In this document: positions 55,005-64,000 of the stretch, one piece after another
Position numbering within the stretch: the first letter of the stretch is position 1
How the letters are laid out: each line of letters opens with the position of its first letter
From: Shouchella xiaoxiensis
Lineage (GTDB): Bacteria; Bacillota; Bacilli; Bacillales; Bacillaceae_D
Assembly (NCBI RefSeq): GCF_016907895.1
Contig: NZ_JAFBCV010000015.1
Location: 36,392-100,391, forward strand
Direction: 5' to 3'
Length of the DNA stretch: 64,000 nt
The notes under the pieces: generated by a model
Told to the model about the DNA's origin: nothing
What the model saw: the letters and a program-made list of their open reading frames with translations, nothing else
Database searches by the model: none
Translations under genes and position numbers: made by a program

Positions 55005-55802
55005 ATGGGGAAATCAGCACCGTTTTTTTCGTATTCAACTTATGTTGAGAAAGATACTGATCTTGTTATAGGCGCGATTCACATGAAGTGGGAACGAAAG
55101 GAATGGGAAATACCTTATTACATTGTGTCAGATGAGGTATTTGCTCTGGAAGAATCGGAATTTGATAATAAACCAGACGTGCAGGATATGTTAGGAATGA
55201 TTTCTTTTTTCTATAATGAATCAGACTTAACGTTAACGAGTGTGCTAATCCTAAAAGACATTCCTGAAGACTTATTAAAGATGAGTTCTTTTGGAGAATG
55301 GCTTGATGAATGGCAACGCTATTTCCTTTTAAGCGGTATAAGTGATGTTGGTTATATTCTATCCACAAATATGGACTATAGTGAAGAACTAGCAGAGCAA
55401 TTACGGGAGCATGGATTTGATGAGGTGCTCACTTCTGATAAAGAAGCAAAAGCATTTTATTACTATTCGTCTGCTTATATACAGCCTGTGGATTATCCAG
55501 ATGATGTAGATGGAGCAGTATTGCAGAATATGAAAGATAACGGTATGGATATGTCTTTGCCGCATGAAGTGGAGATTATATTAGTAGCGCCTAATAAAAG
55601 AGCGGCAAAAAAAGCAGCGAAAATAGTGAAGTTGCAAGGGTATGATGTTGACATCCAAGATGAGGAAGAGGGTGTCGCGTTAATGTGTACAACGGAAATG
55701 GTGCTAACCCATGCTTCAATCGTTAAGCGCTTAGAAGAATTAACGGAATTAACAGAGGAATTTGGGGTTGAAATTGACGGCTGGGGCGCGATGATTGATT
55801 AA
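55005..55802 (+). CDS. protein with C-terminal RraB-like domain
   Basis: A 265-residue acidic soluble protein. The first 175 residues are not recognised. The last 85 (HEVEIILVAPNKRAAKKAAK, then YDVDIQDEEEGVALMC and a final GVEIDGWGAMID) follow the RraB/DUF1260 pattern known from a protein inhibitor of RNase E in E. coli, down to the terminal DGWG. Bacilli use RNase Y instead of E, so the partner must differ. ATG 55005 is preferred over 54993 because the AGGGA site lies between them. It is not part of the B. subtilis ywl cluster. Confidence 0.65.
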   Translation: MGKSAPFFSYSTYVEKDTDLVIGAIHMKWERKEWEIPYYIVSDEVFALEESEFDNKPDVQDMLGMISFFYNESDLTLTSVLILKDIPEDLLKMSSFGEWLDEWQRYFLLSGISDVGYILSTNMDYSEELAEQLREHGFDEVLTSDKEAKAFYYYSSAYIQPVDYPDDVDGAVLQNMKDNGMDMSLPHEVEIILVAPNKRAAKKAAKIVKLQGYDVDIQDEEEGVALMCTTEMVLTHASIVKRLEELTELTEEFGVEIDGWGAMID

Positions 55803-55832
55803 ACGCTCCTAATAAAGTAATCGTTTGACCGA

Positions 55833-55867
55833 GGATCAGTGGACAACAATGTCTGCTGATCCTTTTT
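55833..55867 (+). terminator. terminator of the RraB-domain gene
   Basis: Hairpin GGATCAG/CTGATCC with an imperfect inner stem, followed by TTTTT. Confidence 0.78.
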
Positions 55868-55944
55868 CTGTTTAATCAGCCTGTCTAAAACCAGAAGGAC
55901 GTGCATACATTCAAATAGCATGTTTTTGTGGGAGGCGTTAAACA

Positions 55945-56490
55945 ATGCACGAGATTGTGACGATATGTATAATGGCAGCTGCTTTAGGAATGGATGCATT
56001 TTCGGTAACGCTCGGAATGGGCATGATGGGCTTGAGGGGTCGACAGATCTTTAAAATTGGTTTAACAATTGGTGCTTTTCATATTTTTATGCCTCTGCTC
56101 GGAATGGCTACAGGTCAATGGCTGTCGAGTAAGTTTGATGTCATTGCGACATACATAGGCGGAGGATTGCTGCTCATTATCGGTGTACAAATGATTTTGG
56201 CCTCTTTCTCAAACCATGAGGATGATGGGAAATTAAAACCAGTTGGGTTTGGTTTACTTTTGTTTGCCGTTGGTGTCAGTCTCGATAGTTTTTCTGCAGG
56301 CCTGTCATTTGGAATTTTAGGAACAAAGGTCGTGTTAACGGTGCTATGTATTGGTTTTATGAGCATGGTATTGTCATGGCTTGGTCTCTTAATCGGCTCC
56401 AAGTTTCATAAATATATTGGAGCGTATGGTGAGTTACTAGGTGGGCTTGTGCTTATTGGATTTGGCTTGAAAATTATGCTTCCGCTTTAA
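55945..56490 (+). CDS. mntP: manganese exporter MntP (YwlD)
   Basis: Six-helix membrane exporter of 181 residues that lowers cell manganese. The two inverted halves each carry the family acidic motif: AALGMDAFSVTLGMG near 15 and GVSLDSFSAGLSFG near 112. Its place between ywlC and ywlE matches ywlD. I looked for the manganese riboswitch often seen before mntP in other bacteria and did not find its conserved core in the 140 bases upstream. The ribosome binding site is GGGAGGCG. Confidence 0.93.
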   Translation: MHEIVTICIMAAALGMDAFSVTLGMGMMGLRGRQIFKIGLTIGAFHIFMPLLGMATGQWLSSKFDVIATYIGGGLLLIIGVQMILASFSNHEDDGKLKPVGFGLLLFAVGVSLDSFSAGLSFGILGTKVVLTVLCIGFMSMVLSWLGLLIGSKFHKYIGAYGELLGGLVLIGFGLKIMLPL

Positions 56491-56548
56491 TCATTCCTTT
56501 CATTTGGTTATGCTAGAATAATGGAAAAGAAATGAAGGAGTGGATAGG

Positions 56549-56986
56549 ATGAAGAAAAAAAGAGTTTTATTTGTATGTACAGGTAATACGTGCCGTTCAC
56601 CATTAGCCGAAGTGTACTTAAACCACTTAGCGTCAGACCAGTATGAAGCAAAATCAGCTGGTGTTTTTGCTGGGGTTGGGGCACCAATCTCAACCGGATC
56701 AGCAGCGGTCTTACAGGAAGAAGGGATTGTATTTAATCATCGCTCTCAACCTGTATCGGCAGAATTAATGGAGTGGGCTGATGTCGTGTTGACCATGTCA
56801 TCAAGTCATAAGCAGCTGTTAAATGAGCGCTATCCTCGTAAATCCATTCAAACATTAAAAGAAGCTGTTGGTGATGAAGCGAGTGATATCGCCGATCCTT
56901 TTGGTGGATCAACTGAGCAGTATCTCGCTACAGCTAATGAAATTAAGTCAGCAATCGAACGTTTTCTTAAACAAACAAAAACATAA
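56549..56986 (+). CDS. ywlE: protein-arginine phosphatase YwlE
   Basis: Low-molecular-weight phosphatase of 145 residues that removes phosphate from arginines placed by McsB. The active loop is CTGNTCRSP at residues 10-18, with Thr14 at the position that selects phosphoarginine over phosphotyrosine in B. subtilis YwlE; the general acid is in IADPFGG. ATG 56549 lies 9 bases behind AAGGAG. Confidence 0.94.
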   Translation: MKKKRVLFVCTGNTCRSPLAEVYLNHLASDQYEAKSAGVFAGVGAPISTGSAAVLQEEGIVFNHRSQPVSAELMEWADVVLTMSSSHKQLLNERYPRKSIQTLKEAVGDEASDIADPFGGSTEQYLATANEIKSAIERFLKQTKT

Positions 56987-56998
56987 AGGGTGAATAAT

Positions 56999-58318
56999 GT
57001 GGAAGTGAGAACGAATGTCCGAAAAGGGTACAAGTTTAGCATACGAAAAAAAATGGTTTTTGGATTTAGTGGTGTCGCTGTTATTACATTTGCAAGTAGC
57101 GCTATTATTTTGTACTTTTTTGCGGACTTCTTAACTTCTGCACTTAATATAACTCCCCAATGGGTAACGCTTGGTGTGTTACTTCTCGGCGTTTTGTGGA
57201 GTGCGCTTTTAGGATTTCTTTTTTCAGCTTTTATTACAAAGCCACTTAATCAATTAGAGCTTGCGGTAACGGAAGCGGCTGCGGGCAGAATTGAACAGGA
57301 AGTCCATCTTTCCAAGTCTGATGATGAACTTCGTGCGCTCGGAATTGCCTACAATCATATGATCAACAATCTAAGAGAGATGGTTCAAGATATTGAACAA
57401 AATTTTTCGGAGACGGATAAGCGTGTGCAGAAACTGAGTGAAGCAACAACGCGTTCTTCCAATCAAGCTGAACAGATTGGGTTAACAATGGGTGAAATTG
57501 CGAGTGGTGCAGAAGGTTCGGCACAGGCGATTCAGGAAACAGTATTCTCTCTTGAAAATACAACCGACATGGCCAATCAAATGAAAGAAAATGCACGGCT
57601 ATCAACGGACCGGTCGCTTGAAATGGTTTCATCGCTTGAACGTAGTAGAGAAATTACAGCGGCTTTAGTAAAGGGCATTAGTGATCTAACGAATAAGCAG
57701 GAGCGTTCGCTTGATTCAGTTCACCGGTTAGAACAGCAGACTCAAGAGGTAGAAACGATTACCACATTTGTTGGATCAATTGCAAAACAAACGAATTTGC
57801 TCGCATTAAATGCGTCGATTGAAGCGTCTCGAGCAGGAGAGCATGGACGTGGTTTTGCTGTTGTGGCAAGTGAAGTGCGCAAATTAGCTGATGAAAGCAC
57901 TCAGGCTGTAGCGTCTATCACTGAATTAATTGGTACAATTCAGCAAGAGGTCAAGCATGTTGTGCTAGCGATCGAAGAGCAGGTTCAAGTTGCTCGTACT
58001 CAAAGTGACGAAGGAGCACGAACGACCGAAGCGATCACAGAGATGGAAAGAACCGTTAAGACGGTAGCCGATATGATAAAAGTAATCTTAGAGTTGTCGG
58101 ACAAGCAGCAGCAATCAATTGAAGCGAGTTCTGCTAAGACAGAAGAAGTAGCGGCGATTGCCGAAGAAACATCGGCAGGAGCACAAGAAGTGACAGCAAT
58201 GACAGAAGAGCAGGCGAAAGCGTTGGAAGAGGTTGCAACGTTATCACTTGATTTAACAAATCAAGCCAAGCAATTGAAGACAACGATTGAAAAGTTTACA
58301 ATAGAATCAAACCAATAG
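56999..58318 (+). CDS. methyl-accepting chemotaxis protein without periplasmic sensor
   Basis: A 439-residue chemoreceptor. Two membrane helices (about 18-41 and 51-75) are joined by fewer than ten outside residues, so there is no outer ligand domain. A HAMP domain (about 75-130) and a long signalling coiled coil follow, with the conserved hairpin [30 protein letters not shown]. It probably senses a membrane or internal cue. GTG 56999 fits AAAGGG. The gene is wedged between ywlE and rpiB, which are neighbours in B. subtilis. Confidence 0.88.
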   Translation: MEVRTNVRKGYKFSIRKKMVFGFSGVAVITFASSAIILYFFADFLTSALNITPQWVTLGVLLLGVLWSALLGFLFSAFITKPLNQLELAVTEAAAGRIEQEVHLSKSDDELRALGIAYNHMINNLREMVQDIEQNFSETDKRVQKLSEATTRSSNQAEQIGLTMGEIASGAEGSAQAIQETVFSLENTTDMANQMKENARLSTDRSLEMVSSLERSREITAALVKGISDLTNKQERSLDSVHRLEQQTQEVETITTFVGSIAKQTNLLALNASIEASRAGEHGRGFAVVASEVRKLADESTQAVASITELIGTIQQEVKHVVLAIEEQVQVARTQSDEGARTTEAITEMERTVKTVADMIKVILELSDKQQQSIEASSAKTEEVAAIAEETSAGAQEVTAMTEEQAKALEEVATLSLDLTNQAKQLKTTIEKFTIESNQ

Positions 58319-58372
58319 AAGCGTCGTTAACGGACGCTTTTTGTAATGCTAAAAACACAAGGAGTGTTTCGA

Positions 58373-58819
58373 ATGAAAATTGCAATTGCTTCTGATCACG
58401 GTGGAGCGAATTTAAAGCAAGAAATCGTCAAGCTTTTAAATACGCTCGAATTGTCATATGAAGATTTAGGTGGCGCATGTGGACATTCGGTTGATTACCC
58501 TGACTATGCTTTGCCGGTAGCGGAAAAAGTAGCGAATGGTGAATTTGACCGAGGAATTCTTATCTGTGGAACGGGCATTGGCATGTCAATTGCTGCAAAC
58601 AAAGTAAAGGGTATTCGCTGTGCGCTTGTTCATGATGTATTTAGTGCAAAAGCGACAAGACAGCATAATGATACAAATATGCTAGCGATGGGCGAACGTG
58701 TAATTGGACCAGGTCTTGCGGAAGAAATTGTTCGTGCTTGGCTCGGAGAAGATTTTGAAGGTGGTCGTCACAGTAATCGTATTAATAAAATTACTGATTA
58801 TGAAAAGAAATCCTTGTAA
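58373..58819 (+). CDS. rpiB: ribose-5-phosphate isomerase B
   Basis: Interconverts ribose-5-phosphate and ribulose-5-phosphate. The 148 residues start with MKIAIASDHGG and carry the active Cys in GILICGTGIGMSIAANK and the His of RQHNDTNML. Same place as ywlF of B. subtilis. ATG 58373 follows AAGGAGTG; the stop overlaps the ywlG start in TAATG. Confidence 0.95.
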   Translation: MKIAIASDHGGANLKQEIVKLLNTLELSYEDLGGACGHSVDYPDYALPVAEKVANGEFDRGILICGTGIGMSIAANKVKGIRCALVHDVFSAKATRQHNDTNMLAMGERVIGPGLAEEIVRAWLGEDFEGGRHSNRINKITDYEKKSL

Positions 58820-59361
58820 TGAGGATTGAAGCTGAACTTGGTACTCTGTTAAACGAGTTTCAACAACAGGCTCCTTTAAAAAAAGGCTCGTTGTTTGTTA
58901 TAGGTGCTTCTACAAGTGAAGTGGGCGGTGGCCAAATTGGTCAACAAGGTTCTGAGCAGCTGGCGAAGGAACTTTATGCCGCATTCAAAGCGTTTCAACA
59001 GCAAACAGGTGTCCACTTAGTGTTTCAATGCTGTGAACATTTGAATCGAGCGTTGGTTGTGGAGCGAGAAGTAGCGGAATCTTTTCAGCTACAGGAAGTG
59101 TTTGCTGTGCCTGTTCGAAACGCAGGTGGCGCTATGGCTGCTCATGCATATCGGCAGTTCGATGATCCTGTTCTTATTGAGTCGATTTCGGCGCATGCCG
59201 GGGTTGATATTGGGGATACCTTTATCGGTATGCACTTAAAAGAAGTGGTTGTACCGCTGCGTTTAAGTCGCAATCAGCTAGGATCGGCACATGTTACGTA
59301 CGCAACAACAAGGCCAAAGCGCATTGGTGGAGAACGAGCTGTTTATCATTTAAGTGAATAA
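58819..59361 (+). CDS. ywlG: YwlG family protein (TIGR01440/DUF436)
   Basis: A 180-residue protein of unknown function, conserved between rpiB and glyA in bacilli. The motif IGASTSEVGGGQIGQQGS near residue 30 and FQCCEHLNRALVVE with its paired cysteines are family marks. Its start is translationally coupled to rpiB. Confidence 0.88.
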   Translation: MRIEAELGTLLNEFQQQAPLKKGSLFVIGASTSEVGGGQIGQQGSEQLAKELYAAFKAFQQQTGVHLVFQCCEHLNRALVVEREVAESFQLQEVFAVPVRNAGGAMAAHAYRQFDDPVLIESISAHAGVDIGDTFIGMHLKEVVVPLRLSRNQLGSAHVTYATTRPKRIGGERAVYHLSE

Positions 59362-59464
59362 TTGTGATTGTTTATATTAAAATTTACGGAAAAAGACTAT
59401 GTTTTTTCGGTTTTTTAAGATAAAATCAATGGATATTAGACTAAAAAACGAACGGAAGCGGGGA

Positions 59465-60724
59465 ATGGACATGGCTGATTTAAAAACACAGGATCCAACA
59501 TTATTTGAGGCAATTGAACTGGAGTTAGGGCGTCAGAGAGATAAAATCGAATTAATTGCTTCTGAGAACTTTGTAAGTGAAGCGGTAATGGAAGCGCAAG
59601 GTTCTGTACTAACCAATAAATATGCAGAGGGTTATCCAGGACGTCGTTACTATGGTGGGTGTGAATACGTCGATATCGCCGAGAATATCGCTCGTGATCG
59701 TGCAAAGGAATTATTTGGAGCGGCCTATGTTAATGTGCAGCCGCATTCAGGTGCCCAGGCGAATATGGGGGTTTATTTCACAATCCTTGAGCAAGGCGAT
59801 ACCGTGCTTGGGATGAACCTTTCTCACGGTGGTCATTTAACGCATGGTAGCCCGGTTAACTTTAGTGGCGTTCAGTATAATTTTGTCGAGTATGGTGTGC
59901 GTGAAGACGATCAAACAATCGACTATGACGTTGTCCGCGAGATTGCAAAAGAAACAAAACCAAAGTTAATTGTAGCAGGCGCAAGCGCGTATCCGCGTGA
60001 AATTGACTTTAAGAAATTTAGAGAGATTGCTGATGAAGTTGGGGCTTTCTTGATGGTTGATATGGCGCACATTGCCGGTCTTGTAGCCGCAGGCGTCCAT
60101 CAAAACCCAGTACCACACGCCCATTTTGTAACGACGACGACACATAAGACGTTGCGTGGTCCTCGTGGTGGAATGATTTTATGTAATGAAGAAACGGCAG
60201 AAGAATATGGTAAGAAGTTAGATAAGTCGATTTTTCCTGGAATTCAAGGTGGTCCACTCATGCATGTGATTGCAGCTAAAGCCGTATCGTTTGGTGAAGC
60301 GCTGCAAGATGACTTTAAAGCGTATGCTAACCAGATTGTTGTTAACGCTAAGCGCCTCGGGAAGAAGTTGCAAGCAGAAGGTGTTGATATTGTATCAGGC
60401 GGTACGGATAACCATCTATTGCTGATGGATTTACGTTCCCTCAACTTAACGGGAAAAGTGGCGGAAAAAGCGCTCGACTCAGTTGGAATTACAACGAACA
60501 AAAACACCGTTCCGTACGATCCACAAAAACCGTTCGTAACAAGTGGGATTCGTATCGGAACTGCGGCCGTTACTTCAAGAGGATTAGACGAAGAGGCGAT
60601 GGATGAAATCGGTGAACTTATTGCGTTAACATTAAAGCATATTGAAGATGAAGATGTATTGAAATCTGTTGAAAAACGCGTTGGAGAATTAACACAGAAA
60701 TTCCCTATGTATCCCAATTTGTAA
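59465..60724 (+). CDS. glyA: serine hydroxymethyltransferase
   Basis: PLP enzyme that turns serine and tetrahydrofolate into glycine and methylene-THF. The 419 residues include [11 protein letters not shown], the PLP Lys in [14 protein letters not shown] and the C-terminal [14 protein letters not shown]. Starts at 59465 and 59471 both fit AAGCGGGG; an open frame back to 59399 is not family-like. A hairpin terminator ends it. Confidence 0.97.
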   Translation: MDMADLKTQDPTLFEAIELELGRQRDKIELIASENFVSEAVMEAQGSVLTNKYAEGYPGRRYYGGCEYVDIAENIARDRAKELFGAAYVNVQPHSGAQANMGVYFTILEQGDTVLGMNLSHGGHLTHGSPVNFSGVQYNFVEYGVREDDQTIDYDVVREIAKETKPKLIVAGASAYPREIDFKKFREIADEVGAFLMVDMAHIAGLVAAGVHQNPVPHAHFVTTTTHKTLRGPRGGMILCNEETAEEYGKKLDKSIFPGIQGGPLMHVIAAKAVSFGEALQDDFKAYANQIVVNAKRLGKKLQAEGVDIVSGGTDNHLLLMDLRSLNLTGKVAEKALDSVGITTNKNTVPYDPQKPFVTSGIRIGTAAVTSRGLDEEAMDEIGELIALTLKHIEDEDVLKSVEKRVGELTQKFPMYPNL

Positions 60725-60730
60725 TACAGG

Positions 60731-60762
60731 AAGCAGTTATCTATAAAGATAACTGCTTTTTC
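60731..60762 (+). terminator. glyA terminator
   Basis: Perfect hairpin AAGCAGTTATCT/AGATAACTGCTT around ATAA, then TTTT. Confidence 0.88.
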
Positions 60763-60785
60763 TAGTAGCTTATTTAAGATCGCTC

Positions 60786-60815
60786 TTGAATGAACAGGTA
60801 GTTTTCGGGTAAAAT
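60786..60815 (+). promoter_or_regulatory. sigma-A promoter of upp
   Basis: TTGAAT, 18 bases, TAAAAT, about 50 bases before upp. Confidence 0.55.
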
Positions 60816-60865
60816 CGTTCAGAAGCATGTCGAAGAATGACGATTAACGAAAAGGAAGTGAGCCA

Positions 60866-61495
60866 ATGGGTAAGCTGCATGTACTAGACCATCCACTGAT
60901 TCAACATAAGTTGTCTTATATACGTGATAAAAATACGGGAACAAAAGAATTTCGTGAGCTTGTTGACGAAGTGGCCGCTCTGATGGCATTTGAAGTAACT
61001 CGAGATTTACCGCTTGAAAATGCAGAAGTTGAAACGCCGGTCGGTCCAGCACAAGTGAAAAAACTAGCAGGCAAGAAACTCGGTCTTGTGCCGATTTTAA
61101 GAGCTGGGATTGGAATGTCCGAAGGCATCTTGCGGATGATTCCAGCGGCGAGGGTAGGCCATGTTGGCTTATACAGGGATCCACAAACATTGAAGCCAAT
61201 TGAGTACTATGTCAAGCTTCCAAATGACGTTGAGGAGCGCGAGCTGATTGTTATTGATCCAATGTTAGCAACGGGAGGGTCAGTTGTTGAGACGTTGAAC
61301 AGCTTGAAAAAACGTGGCGCAAAAAGCATGCGTTTAATCTGTCTTGTTGCAGCTCCTGAAGGTGTTGCTTATGTACAAGAAGAGCATCCAGATGTGGACA
61401 TTTATTTAGCGGCTCTTGATGAGAAGTTAAATGAAAAAGGCTATATCGTTCCAGGACTTGGAGATGCTGGTGATCGCTTGTTCGGAACGAAGTAA
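60866..61495 (+). CDS. upp: uracil phosphoribosyltransferase
   Basis: Salvages uracil to UMP with PRPP. The 209 residues show [14 protein letters not shown] and the PRPP loop [11 protein letters not shown], ending in [14 protein letters not shown] as in all Upp enzymes. Behind glyA as in B. subtilis. The start follows AAGGAAGTGAG. Confidence 0.97.
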   Translation: MGKLHVLDHPLIQHKLSYIRDKNTGTKEFRELVDEVAALMAFEVTRDLPLENAEVETPVGPAQVKKLAGKKLGLVPILRAGIGMSEGILRMIPAARVGHVGLYRDPQTLKPIEYYVKLPNDVEERELIVIDPMLATGGSVVETLNSLKKRGAKSMRLICLVAAPEGVAYVQEEHPDVDIYLAALDEKLNEKGYIVPGLGDAGDRLFGTK

Positions 61496-61503
61496 AATGT
61501 AGA

Positions 61504-61531
61504 AGAAGAGCCCAATTGGGCTCTTCTTTTT
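61504..61531 (+). terminator. upp terminator
   Basis: Perfect hairpin AGAAGAGCCC/GGGCTCTTCT around AATT followed by TTTT. Confidence 0.88.
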
Positions 61532-61607
61532 CTATATGTTTAAGTGCATAGAATGTCCCTAGCTTCGCCATACTACACGGTACGACACGTTGTAGGGGAG
61601 ATTAAGT

Positions 61608-63884
61608 ATGAATCAATTACGTGGCATTGGGCGGGTATTATTTATTGGGTGTATCGCTTTAATTTACTCAATAAGTACGGTACCGAGTGCATGGGCAATG
61701 CCAACTGAAGAAATGAGTGAAGAAGGTTCAAGTAAGCGAATTGTTATTGTGTCTGCTTCCGGAGATGTGGAGATAGCAGTTGATGTCGTAGAACGAACCA
61801 TTTCTTCGGCGACCATTAGACATGTCTATAAAGATGTATACGGTGGATTTTCTTTAGAAATTGATGAGAAGGATATCAATCGTTTAAGTGATTTAAGTGT
61901 GATTCAGCGAGTAGATGATATTGCACATTATCAGCCGAGTTTAGAAGGAAGTATCCCTTTTATTGGGGCAGGCAAACAGCTAACTCGAAGTGATAGTGGA
62001 TCTAGTAATGGGTTAACGGGTAAGGGCGTAAAAGTTGGCGTTATCGATACCGGAGTTGATTATAAACATCCTGATCTTCGCAATAATTACAAAGGCGGTT
62101 ATGACATTATTGATGAAGACGACGATCCGATGGAAACGAAGATGAGTCAAGGTCCTCCTACTTTACATGGAACTCATGTGGCTGGAATTATTGCAGCGAA
62201 CGGACGGATAAAAGGGGTTGCGCCCGAGGCGGAAATATATGCGTACAGAGCCCTTGGTCCGGGAGGGCAAGGAACGACTGAACAAGTATTAGAAGCAATT
62301 GAGAAGGCTGTCGCAGACGAAGTTGATGTGATTAATTTATCCCTTGGCAACACCGTCAATGGACCAGATTGGCCAACAAGCTTAGCTCTTGATCGGGTGG
62401 CTGAAAAAGGCGTTGTTGCTGTTGCATCAAGCGGAAATAGTGGTCCGAACATGTGGACTGTGGGCTCACCCGGGACATCCTCAAAAGCCATTTCAGTTGG
62501 GGCTTCGTTGCCACCGGTTGAATTTCCTTACCTTACCGTAAAACAAGATAAAGATAAGCGAATTGAGCTCATCCCTCTTGCAGGTTCAAATCCATGGACA
62601 TTAAAACGAGAATTAGAACTAGTTGATATGGGGCATGGATTGATTGGTGATTATAAAGACAAGCAGGTAAAAGGAAAGCTAGTGCTTGTAAAACGAGGAC
62701 GTTCTACATTTGCAGATAAAATGAGCACGGCAAAAAAAGCAGGAGCTGCTGGTATTCTTGTCTATAACCATTTAGACGGTGACTTTACCGGAGGAACGCT
62801 CGAACCAATTGACTTAATTGGCGGGAGTGTGTCTAAAGAAGTAGGGGAAGAGCTGGTTGCACTTATACATGAATCAAAAAAACCAGTTCATGTACAGACG
62901 AAGTTTGAACAGAAACAAGATTTAATTGCTGGATTTAGTTCAAGAGGTCCTGTAACTGAAACGTGGGAGATGAAGCCTGATTTAGTTGCCCCGGGTGTTG
63001 CAATTCAGAGCACTGTGCCAAATGGCTATTTTGCTTTGAATGGAACAAGTATGGCAAGTCCTCATGTTGCTGGAGCAGCGGCATTACTTATTCAGAAGCA
63101 CCCTGATTGGACACCTGAGCAAATAAAGGCGGCTTTAATGAATTCCACTAAGCGCTTGAAAAATGAGCAAGGAGTCGAGTATTTGCCTCATGAACAAGGT
63201 GCTGGACGACTTCAAGTTGATAAGGCGTTAGAAGCAACAACACTGGTCTATCCTAGCTCGTTAACCTTTGGAGCATGGAGTGGGAAGGCGGCACAAACGA
63301 GAAGGACATTGTCCGTTACGATCGAAAATACGAGCGACCAAGAAAACCGTTTTACCATTGATCCCCCTATTGGAGAACTCGATGGTGTGAATTGGGAATC
63401 GGTGGAAGACGTAACGATTCCACCAATGCAAAAGCGGGAGGTCACCTTAACGGCAGAAATTAATCCAGCACTTCTGCAAAATGGACTTCATACGGGTCAC
63501 GTGAAAATTAAAGGAGATGGCTCTGAGGTCAATCTCCCCTACATGTTATTTATGGAGGAGCCGAACTATCCTCGCGTAATGGCTTTTCAGTTTGCGCACA
63601 GTGATAAAGCGCATGGGTACTATTATGAATACTATCTACCTGGAGGAGCAGAGGAGTCCGGTGTTGCTCTTTATGATCCTGATACGTTTGAATTCAAAGC
63701 ACATTTAGTGAAAAATAAAAAATCAGCTAGGGGAATGGTTAGTGGTGAACTCGACCATCTAACCGTTGAACCCGGAAGGTACAAAGCGCTTATTTATGCA
63801 AAAAATGAAGGGAAAGAAGATACAATCGAAACCTTCATTGATATTGGCGAAGAGTGGTTGCCACCTGTAAAAAAAGAAAGATAG
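61608..63884 (+). CDS. vpr: secreted subtilisin-like serine protease, Vpr type
   Basis: Extracellular S8 peptidase of 758 residues: signal peptide (1-30, ending SAWA), I9 propeptide (about 43-110), and a catalytic domain with Asp147 (VIDTGVDY), His187 (HGTHVAGI), Asn277 and Ser481 (NGTSMASPHVAG). A protease-associated domain is inserted at about 320-430, and a C-terminal beta region of 230 residues follows. This is the Vpr layout, slightly shorter than B. subtilis Vpr. It stands alone behind upp, where B. subtilis has other genes. Own terminator. Confidence 0.9.
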   Translation: MNQLRGIGRVLFIGCIALIYSISTVPSAWAMPTEEMSEEGSSKRIVIVSASGDVEIAVDVVERTISSATIRHVYKDVYGGFSLEIDEKDINRLSDLSVIQRVDDIAHYQPSLEGSIPFIGAGKQLTRSDSGSSNGLTGKGVKVGVIDTGVDYKHPDLRNNYKGGYDIIDEDDDPMETKMSQGPPTLHGTHVAGIIAANGRIKGVAPEAEIYAYRALGPGGQGTTEQVLEAIEKAVADEVDVINLSLGNTVNGPDWPTSLALDRVAEKGVVAVASSGNSGPNMWTVGSPGTSSKAISVGASLPPVEFPYLTVKQDKDKRIELIPLAGSNPWTLKRELELVDMGHGLIGDYKDKQVKGKLVLVKRGRSTFADKMSTAKKAGAAGILVYNHLDGDFTGGTLEPIDLIGGSVSKEVGEELVALIHESKKPVHVQTKFEQKQDLIAGFSSRGPVTETWEMKPDLVAPGVAIQSTVPNGYFALNGTSMASPHVAGAAALLIQKHPDWTPEQIKAALMNSTKRLKNEQGVEYLPHEQGAGRLQVDKALEATTLVYPSSLTFGAWSGKAAQTRRTLSVTIENTSDQENRFTIDPPIGELDGVNWESVEDVTIPPMQKREVTLTAEINPALLQNGLHTGHVKIKGDGSEVNLPYMLFMEEPNYPRVMAFQFAHSDKAHGYYYEYYLPGGAEESGVALYDPDTFEFKAHLVKNKKSARGMVSGELDHLTVEPGRYKALIYAKNEGKEDTIETFIDIGEEWLPPVKKER

Positions 63885-63908
63885 TCAGCAAAGAGATTCT
63901 CTTTCCAG

Positions 63909-63941
63909 GCTGTTGAGAAAGTAATTTCTCAACAGCTTTTT
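63909..63941 (+). terminator. vpr terminator
   Basis: Perfect 12-bp hairpin GCTGTTGAGAAA/TTTCTCAACAGC around GTAA, followed by TTTTTCTT. Confidence 0.88.
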
Positions 63942-63973
63942 CTTATTTATAGACACCTAAACAAAAATACTCT

Positions 63974-63982
63974 TGTTATAAT
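63974..63982 (+). promoter_or_regulatory. extended -10 promoter of a gene beyond the window
   Basis: TGT-TATAAT near the right edge; the downstream gene is outside the window. Confidence 0.5.
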
Positions 63983-64000
63983 GGAAAAAAGAACGGAAAC

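Noticed and set aside
55803..55944. Manganese (yybP-ykoY) riboswitch before mntP
   Set aside because: The spacer is filled by a terminator and AT-rich sequence; the conserved riboswitch core is absent.
59385..59460. Possible PurBox pair before glyA
   Set aside because: Two CGAA-type cores are present, but their sequence and the roughly 40-base spacing do not fit a PurR site.
60244..60828. 194-codon open frame opposite glyA
   Set aside because: It is antisense to a strongly conserved gene, has no recognisable domain and crosses the glyA terminator.

Overview
The window is a stretch of chromosome from an endospore-forming, low-GC Gram-positive bacterium of the Bacillaceae. The evidence is the set of sporulation and germination genes (cwlJ, gerQ, pbpG, spo0F, spoIIR), AGGAGG-type ribosome binding sites with many GTG/TTG starts, extended -10 promoters, and a gene order that follows the B. 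subtilis ywd-ywf-ywh-ywi-ywj-rho-ywl-glyA-upp block almost gene for gene. Several details (acidic surface protein with its own sortase, zinc-free L31 behind rho, NatAB-type transporter) fit an alkaliphilic relative such as Shouchella or Alkalihalobacillus, but that placement is inference. I see no rRNA, tRNA, CRISPR array, insertion sequence or prophage, and no gene-free stretch longer than 300 bases.

Region by region: 1-2030 holds a DUF294 nucleotidyltransferase, a DnaQ-like exonuclease and ywdI. 2268-4369 holds an acetyltransferase, ywdK and the germination pair cwlJ-gerQ. 4569-8706 is a five-gene operon of a membrane protein, a YtrA-type GntR repressor, two ABC ATPases and a NatB-like permease, preceded by a palindromic operator candidate. 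8794-15011 carries a small membrane protein, yidC, hemQ, an enoyl-CoA hydratase, pta with a consensus cre site, lipL and a gltP-type symporter. 15155-27026 carries ywfO, ywgA, ywhB, a class D sortase with its acidic surface substrate, ywhD, pepF, a double GNAT protein, pbpG, speE and speB. 27176-29848 is ywiB-argS-DUF456.

29951-37330 is a fatty-acid degradation block: cardiolipin synthase divergent from fadF, then thiolase, 3-hydroxyacyl-CoA dehydrogenase, acyl-CoA dehydrogenase and a TetR regulator, with a FadR-like box before fadF and a related GC-rich palindrome before the thiolase. 37484-48492 is the rpoE-pyrG-spo0F-fbaA-transaldolase-murAB-glpX-rho-rpmE2-tdk housekeeping block. Its pyrG leader keeps all parts of a CTP-sensing attenuator. 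48563-63884 runs lipoprotein, CoA-disulfide reductase, prfA-prmC-spoIIR-ywlB, then a DnaA-box cluster, ywlC, an RraB-domain protein, mntP, ywlE, a chemoreceptor, rpiB-ywlG-glyA, upp and a Vpr-like secreted protease.

The genes serve translation (argS, prfA, prmC, ywlC, rpmE2), nucleotide supply (pyrG, tdk, upp, glyA), central carbon (fbaA, transaldolase, glpX, rpiB, pta), envelope (murAB, pbpG, sortase, yidC, cardiolipin synthase), polyamines (speE, speB) and spores. No wholly new multi-gene system stands out. The most interesting signals are regulatory: the pyrG attenuator, the DnaA-box cluster whose boxes also build a terminator, the sortase terminator that hides the next gene's promoter and ribosome binding site, and the paired FadR-like operators.
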